From contig NW_024067689.1 of assembly GCF_009389715.1 (NCBI RefSeq), positions 434,001 through 498,000 of the forward strand: DNA of 64,000 nucleotides, in the 5' to 3' direction. The translations under genes were made by a program, and so were the position numbers. Shown here piece after piece: positions 59,714 to 64,000 of the stretch. Numbering within the stretch: position 1 is the first letter of the stretch; each line of letters starts with the position of its first letter. The notes under the pieces were generated by a model. The model was not told the DNA's origin. It saw only the letters and a list, made by a program, of their open reading frames with translations, and did no database searches. This DNA comes from Phoenix dactylifera. Taxonomy: Eukaryota > Streptophyta > Magnoliopsida > Arecales > Arecaceae.

Positions 59714-60619
59714 TCATGGCGCATATCCATTCTCGAGCACTGGTTGAGTTCTAATCATTGTTGCAGAAGGCATCCTGCTCCTCTCAATCCAGACTGCCTC
59801 CAGAGCCTCACCCTCTTCAGCCTGCCTTACCATCTCTTCCCTTTTCCTCTTCTTAACCAACTTAAACATCGCCATGGCGATCAAGCTCACCAAAACCAAC
59901 CCAACTACTCCACCTCCAATTGCCGCCACCCAAATCCACCACTCCTTCTCTTTCCCTTGTCCCGTCACCGGAGGACTGTCCGGTTCCTCCAATGGCACAA
60001 CGATTGCAAAGTGGCCTGTGCTCCTCGTCGTGCACACATTCGACGATGCTAGATCGCCAAGATGCACTGTTCCATTTGGTCCGAATCTTGCACACTTTGC
60101 TGTAGAATTCGACCGTTTTGGCAATGCAGCTCCGGGGAAGCTAATGGAGATGGCAGCTCCAGTCGCCCTGAAATTGAGCTCCATGGTGCTATTGGAGCTT
60201 GCATCAGATGCATCATAAGCTAGGAGACCAATGACGGACCCAACGAGTCTATAGCCCGTCACATTGTAATAAGAAGCAGACCAATTGCCCCAGTCCTGGG
60301 AGACGACAACCAGCCTCCTGACGAAAGGCACAGCAGCAGCTCCTGGTGGAATATGGAAGGCAGTAAAGTTGGCACCCTTCCTCCATAAGCTCCTGCTTCT
60401 CAGCCTCAAGACCGAAGCCGTCATGCCCGATAGATTCGCTGGGAGGGAGATGTCGTACACAACGCCAGTGCGATGCCCCTCCAACGCTTGGAAAGCGTGA
60501 TCTCGGATTACGGAATCCAACGCGTCGGTGGCGGAGATGTTGCTCGGGCTTTGGCCCGACGACAGGAGAAAGCAAGAGGAGAGCAGCAATATGGAGAACC
60601 AAAAGCGGCTTCGATCCAT
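59714..60619 (-). CDS. DUF1191 type I membrane protein
   Basis: Function is unknown. DUF1191 proteins are plant-specific, intron-poor membrane proteins. One exon of 301 residues runs from the ATG at 60619 (MDRSRFWF). An upstream in-frame ATG at 60676 would add 19 residues ahead of the signal peptide and is less likely. A signal peptide (about 1-23: ILLLSSCFLLSSGQS) precedes an extracellular domain with ALDSVIRDHAFQAL, TGVVYDISLPANLSGMT, FHIPPGAAAVPFVRRLVVV, SQDWGNWSASYYNVTGY, SVIGLLAYDA and several N-glycosylation sequons. A single helix (about residues 220-247, IWVAAIGGGVVGLVLVSLIA) leads to a basic stop-transfer KKRKRE and a cytosolic tail containing EALEAVWIERSRMPSATMIR. The start and stop fit the family, with no break. 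The gene is convergent with the cytochrome b5-like gene. Confidence 0.9.
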   Translation of the reverse strand: MDRSRFWFSILLLSSCFLLSSGQSPSNISATDALDSVIRDHAFQALEGHRTGVVYDISLPANLSGMTASVLRLRSRSLWRKGANFTAFHIPPGAAAVPFVRRLVVVSQDWGNWSASYYNVTGYRLVGSVIGLLAYDASDASSNSTMELNFRATGAAISISFPGAALPKRSNSTAKCARFGPNGTVHLGDLASSNVCTTRSTGHFAIVVPLEEPDSPPVTGQGKEKEWWIWVAAIGGGVVGLVLVSLIAMAMFKLVKKRKREEMVRQAEEGEALEAVWIERSRMPSATMIRTQPVLENGYAP

Positions 60620-61636
60620 CGATCCAATCGAAAGCACTTGAATTTTCTTCAACAGTATCTCAGCTCGCCCATGCATTGAATCCTTCGCAACTTCTTTCGT
60701 CGATGAGAAGCTCTTTGGATGGGTTGAAAGAAAAGATGGGGCGAGAAAATGGAGGCAGGAAGGGGTGTCACAGGACCGGTAGCTGGAAAGATGAGAGAGG
60801 GAGCCATCACAAATCACAATTTGCTTCCATGGGAGGCGAGGAGAAGGGCTTTAAACCGCTATTTTCGGGATTAATCTCTTCTTCGTAAGGGGGTGTGGGA
60901 ATGTTTTCATGGTCGAAAGAGCTGTCAAAACGCGTTTGGTTTAGCTTCGAAAACAACGAGAGAACGACGCCAACGAGGGGTGGCGGAAGGAACAAGACAC
61001 GCAGAAGAGAACAGAAAACGGCTGGCCAAGCTCTAAATATAAACGAAGACAAACAGGCGCGTGATGCCGGTAACAATGGCGATGGTTGTCGTTTTTCCAA
61101 ACTTTAAAGCGGTGGGTGCGGTCGGCGTTTCGGACGGTTTCCCCGTGGATGGCAGCGGATTATTCCAGCTTTGAACGGCTGCAAAGCCGATGGCGTGGAT
61201 CAAATCCACTCGCACAATCTCATGTCAACCTTGATCCTTACAGAGTCTTTCAGACATTGCTCAATTGTTTAGACATGGGCTCAGCATGATACGTTCAATT
61301 GAAGGATCATTTACTATCCTTTCAAAATATATGTTTCAAATACATGTCAATGGCGTGATAAACAAGGAGATGGGAAGCCAAAACTTTAAGAGATCAATTA
61401 AATAATGATTGAATTCGTAGGCTTGGTACGAATCTATTTGATTTCTACAAGAGAAAATTTGCATGATTTTTAATGACAACCCATTTGCGGCTCAGGCTGA
61501 TTCGCTTTAAATTGATCTAATTCTATAATGCAGGTATCGCTTTAATAAAAGTAATGTTAGGCAGCACCACTATCCATCACTTTATTCAAGAATCTTGATA
61601 GGGTAGGAGGGCATTGTCATGATTTGTGGAGTGGTT
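60620..61636. other. Promoter of the DUF1191 gene and spacer
   Basis: The minus-strand leader and promoter of the DUF1191 gene lie here. TTTATATTTA (minus strand, about 61034-61043) is a possible TATA box about 415 bases before the ATG. The rest, to 61636, shows no gene. Confidence 0.35.
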
Positions 61637-61723
61637 TGGCAAATCATTAGGTTGAATAGTATATCCCCCCCCCAAATCATTAGGTTGAATATGGTTGTGA
61701 ATATAGGGAGGATGAATAGTATA

Positions 61724-61755
<32 letters not shown>

Positions 61756-61768
61756 AAAAAAAAAAAAA
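61637..61768. repeat. Duplicated segment ending in a C21-A23 homopolymer junction
   Basis: Two copies of a short text (AATCATTAGGTTGAAT and GAATAGTATATCCCC) lie in tandem. The second ends in 21 C followed by 23 A (61725-61745 and 61746-61768). Such pure runs are prone to slippage and assembly error, so the exact lengths are uncertain. Confidence 0.8.
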
Positions 61769-61804
61769 GTTTTAAACAAACACATCAAAATGAGCATCTA
61801 AATA

Positions 61805-62162
61805 CCACCGAGATGGTAGCACGGTGAGAACGGGACTTTGATTCTACCGAAGTGGCCTAAGTTCGCAACGCGTGGGCGTCGATTAAATGTGGGGACCGGA
61901 CGCCCCCTGCCTGGATTGTCCGGTAGAGTCACTATATGGTCTGCCGTTACTTAGGTGGTGCTGGTGTGACGTACTCATACGGGGATAGGGCTGCCACGCT
62001 GTTGGAACTCTGCTACGGGTGGAAAGGGTATGAATAAAAAAGATTCTACCCGCATCGAACATTCTCTAATGGAGAGGAGGCCCAGTGAGGGTTACTATGT
62101 GGGTGAGGCTCTTCTTACCCCCCTTTTCCCTTTCACCTAAACAAAAAAAAGAAAAAAAAAAC
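61805..62162 (+). mobile_element. tRNA-derived SINE with 13-bp target duplication
   Basis: The 358-bp element is flanked by perfect direct repeats GAGCATCTAAATA (61792-61804 and 62163-62175). Near its start, TGGTAGCACGG resembles the pol III A box (one mismatch). About 45 bases later GTTCGCAAC resembles the B box (one mismatch). It ends in a long A-rich tail, AAACAAAAAAAAGAAAAAAAA. It has no coding frame, and transposition would depend on LINE enzymes such as that at 49549-53691. The tRNA of origin cannot be told by eye. Confidence 0.85.
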
Positions 62163-62175
62163 GAGCATCTAAATA

Positions 62176-63510
62176 AAAGGCTAAATAGTTGTTTTTTTAA
62201 AAAATCAATATTTACAACTAGAAAATTATTAGAGGATTATTTAGATAAGAAGCATCTTTCTTGAGCTTGTAATATATGTAATATAACACGTACAGACATA
62301 TAAAATTTTTACATGGATGCCTTTGCTGTTCGCTTTTGCTACCGGCTGATCACCTAACTCAAAGTTATAATAGAGACTCAAATGCAGTTAAACTTTAGCC
62401 ATTGTTATAAGTAAGAAGATTGTGCTTGAGTCATCAGTTATAATTAAAAATATTTTAAATACTACCCTAAGTTATTTATAAGGGGCATTTTTGTTAAAAA
62501 TATTTTGTACCCTAAGTTATAATTAAAAATATTTTAAAATGTTAATATTATGGAAGAAATTGACTGTTAGAAGTATATGCATAATCAATGATATATTATC
62601 AGCTCTAAATACTACCCTTAAATGATATGGAACTATCCTCATCATACAAAAGGACATAAGCCAACATTTTACAGTATTCATAAATAGCAGCATAAAGAGA
62701 AAACACTCATGAATTATCTATTTTTAAAAATTCAAAATATTTTGTAGAAAAATATTAAAGCTTATTTTTTAACTAATTTAAATAGTAATACTTGAAATAT
62801 TCAAAAAATAAAATGAAATATATTTATCCTTTTGGTTTTGTACCTAAAAGCCAAAGAATTATTTTTTTATGAAAAAACTGTAGAACCTATTACTATTTTT
62901 TAGCCAGTTTGGTCTGGTCCGAGCTGGTCAAGAGGACGATCTGGCAGATCCATCCAACATGGTTTCTGATTATTGCCTGAAAATTAGATGCTTGATCCCT
63001 TCACAGTAGGTATGGCTTCAAAGAGATCTTATGTTGCTGGCGAAGGGTCACTTTAGAAGCAAAGGCATCATTCAGAACACTGTTTCATTCAATAATTTTA
63101 GAACATTGTTTCATTAATTCAATGATCCCAACTTGAGGACTGATGGTCATCGAATGTCATGAACTTGTCACCATCCTTGGGCTAAATTCCATTGACCACA
63201 AGAAAGTGAGGAAGAAAGATAAGCCAAGATCTGCACTGGAAGACTCTGCGATCATTTCGACACATGCATCCAAGATTCAGCGGGACAGACTATACTGTCT
63301 ATATATAAATATATCTACGACCATTTGTCTGTAAGTGATTGAAATTTCTTGTATATGTGATGGACTTTAAAGTTAATGCTGCAAATGATGCATCTTTTCT
63401 CTGCAAATCATGTGATCACGTATGTTTGTGGTAAGAAAAACATGCATTACCAGCAGTGATTTTTTTTTTTTTTTTGATGACAAAGGTGACTGGTAAAGCA
63501 GCCCCCCAGC
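62176..63510. other. AT-rich intergenic DNA
   Basis: No supported gene. A T run at 63460-63475 may be an old retroposon tail. A segment at about 62900-62960 resembles the GGTCTGGTCC-type text in the large galactosyltransferase intron, possibly a related repeat. Confidence 0.4.
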
Positions 63511-64000
63511 TTTTTTTTTTTTTTTTTTTTTTTTCTAAAGCAGGTATTTCATACAGTACGTATACAAATATATCCAATAAAGTCAAAAAACAAAATATCA
63601 CGAAGTGCCCGGAGCAGCTCCCCCTCCCCGACCCACATAGTGCTTTTGGAATGGTTGGCCACATAGGCAGCCACCTAATCCACAGCACCATTAGCTTCTC
63701 TAAATATATGCCTGGCCTAAAAGACCCCTCCATCCCTAACCATCATCAGATATTCCAGAGTAAAGGGTGGTCCATGCCAACACCCCTCAAGCCCTCCTGG
63801 ATCCAACTGATCACCGTGGCCGAGTCATTCTCCAAGATGATTGAGCTGGCCCATAGCACTTGCCGCGCATGTCAAAAGCCCGCCCAGGCAGCCCTTAGCT
63901 CAACGCCGGAGATCGAGATGTCAAATAGTTGGCAGCCGCCCGCTGCCACCACTATAGAGTTCAGATCCCTGATGACAAAACCCGCACCTCTCCTCATGCT
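63511..64000 (-). mobile_element. 3' end of a LINE, running past the window edge
   Basis: The minus strand begins inside the RNase H domain at 64000 (SMRRGAGFVIRDLNS), then shows ISGVELRAAW, ILENDSATVISWIQEG and a region matching ADWVA positions but with changed residues. Several stops break the frame. It ends in a 24-base A tail (T run 63511-63534 on the plus strand). The rest of the element lies outside the window. Confidence 0.8.

Noticed and set aside
63460..63475. T run as the tail of a separate retroposon
   Set aside because: No element body or target duplication could be tied to it; it may be part of the neighbouring LINE insertion or chance.

Overview
The window is plant nuclear DNA. 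Genes are split by GT-AG introns into small exons, intergenic DNA is AT-rich, and retroelement debris is dense. The proteins are land-plant families: an AGP galactosyltransferase, a vacuolar ATPase subunit, a large ABCC transporter, a plastid-type DUF3143 protein, an N-anchored cytochrome b5-like protein and a DUF1191 membrane protein. The element types and gene structures suggest a non-grass monocot such as a palm. That is an inference and no species is claimed.

Layout. 1-2.1 kb: a decayed terminal exon of a UBA-like gene with two frame breaks. 2.1-12.6 kb (minus): a complete 12-exon hydroxyproline O-galactosyltransferase (GT31) with a 5 kb intron full of repeats. 13.6-14.6 kb: a dead LINE fragment. 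17.9-23.5 kb (plus): a complete 6-exon V-ATPase subunit E, with a perfect 37-bp inverted repeat in intron 2. 24.1-24.6 kb (minus): a small two-exon gene I do not recognise. 25.8-27.8 kb: a decayed TRIM-like element and two adjacent foldback elements. 29.2-37.3 kb (plus): a complete 11-coding-exon ABCC transporter (ABCC10-like), with a LINE tail in intron 8. 38.6-41.8 kb: a LINE that lost its reverse transcriptase and was later hit by a Harbinger-type element carrying a 138-bp minisatellite. 42.3-44.8 kb (minus): a DUF3143 gene with a LINE tail in its promoter. 47.3-54.2 kb: an apparently intact 6.3 kb LINE nested in an older terminal-inverted-repeat element. 54.5-58.9 kb (plus): a cytochrome b5-like gene with a TRIM in its 5' UTR intron. 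59.7-60.6 kb (minus): a single-exon DUF1191 gene. 61.8-62.2 kb: a SINE with a perfect 13-bp target duplication. 63.5 kb to the end: the 3' end of another LINE (minus).

The host genes are unrelated housekeeping or membrane genes, each with its own promoter, and no cluster or pathway links them. What stands out is the mobile DNA. Six LINE copies of related RNase H-bearing type, two TRIM-like elements, one SINE, several foldback or MITE elements and one nested insertion surround otherwise intact genes. The strongest candidate for an active system is the LINE at 47.4-53.7 kb, whose two ORFs overlap by an ATGA junction and keep every catalytic motif I could check. I saw no CRISPR array, operon, rRNA or tRNA gene, and no clearly new system.
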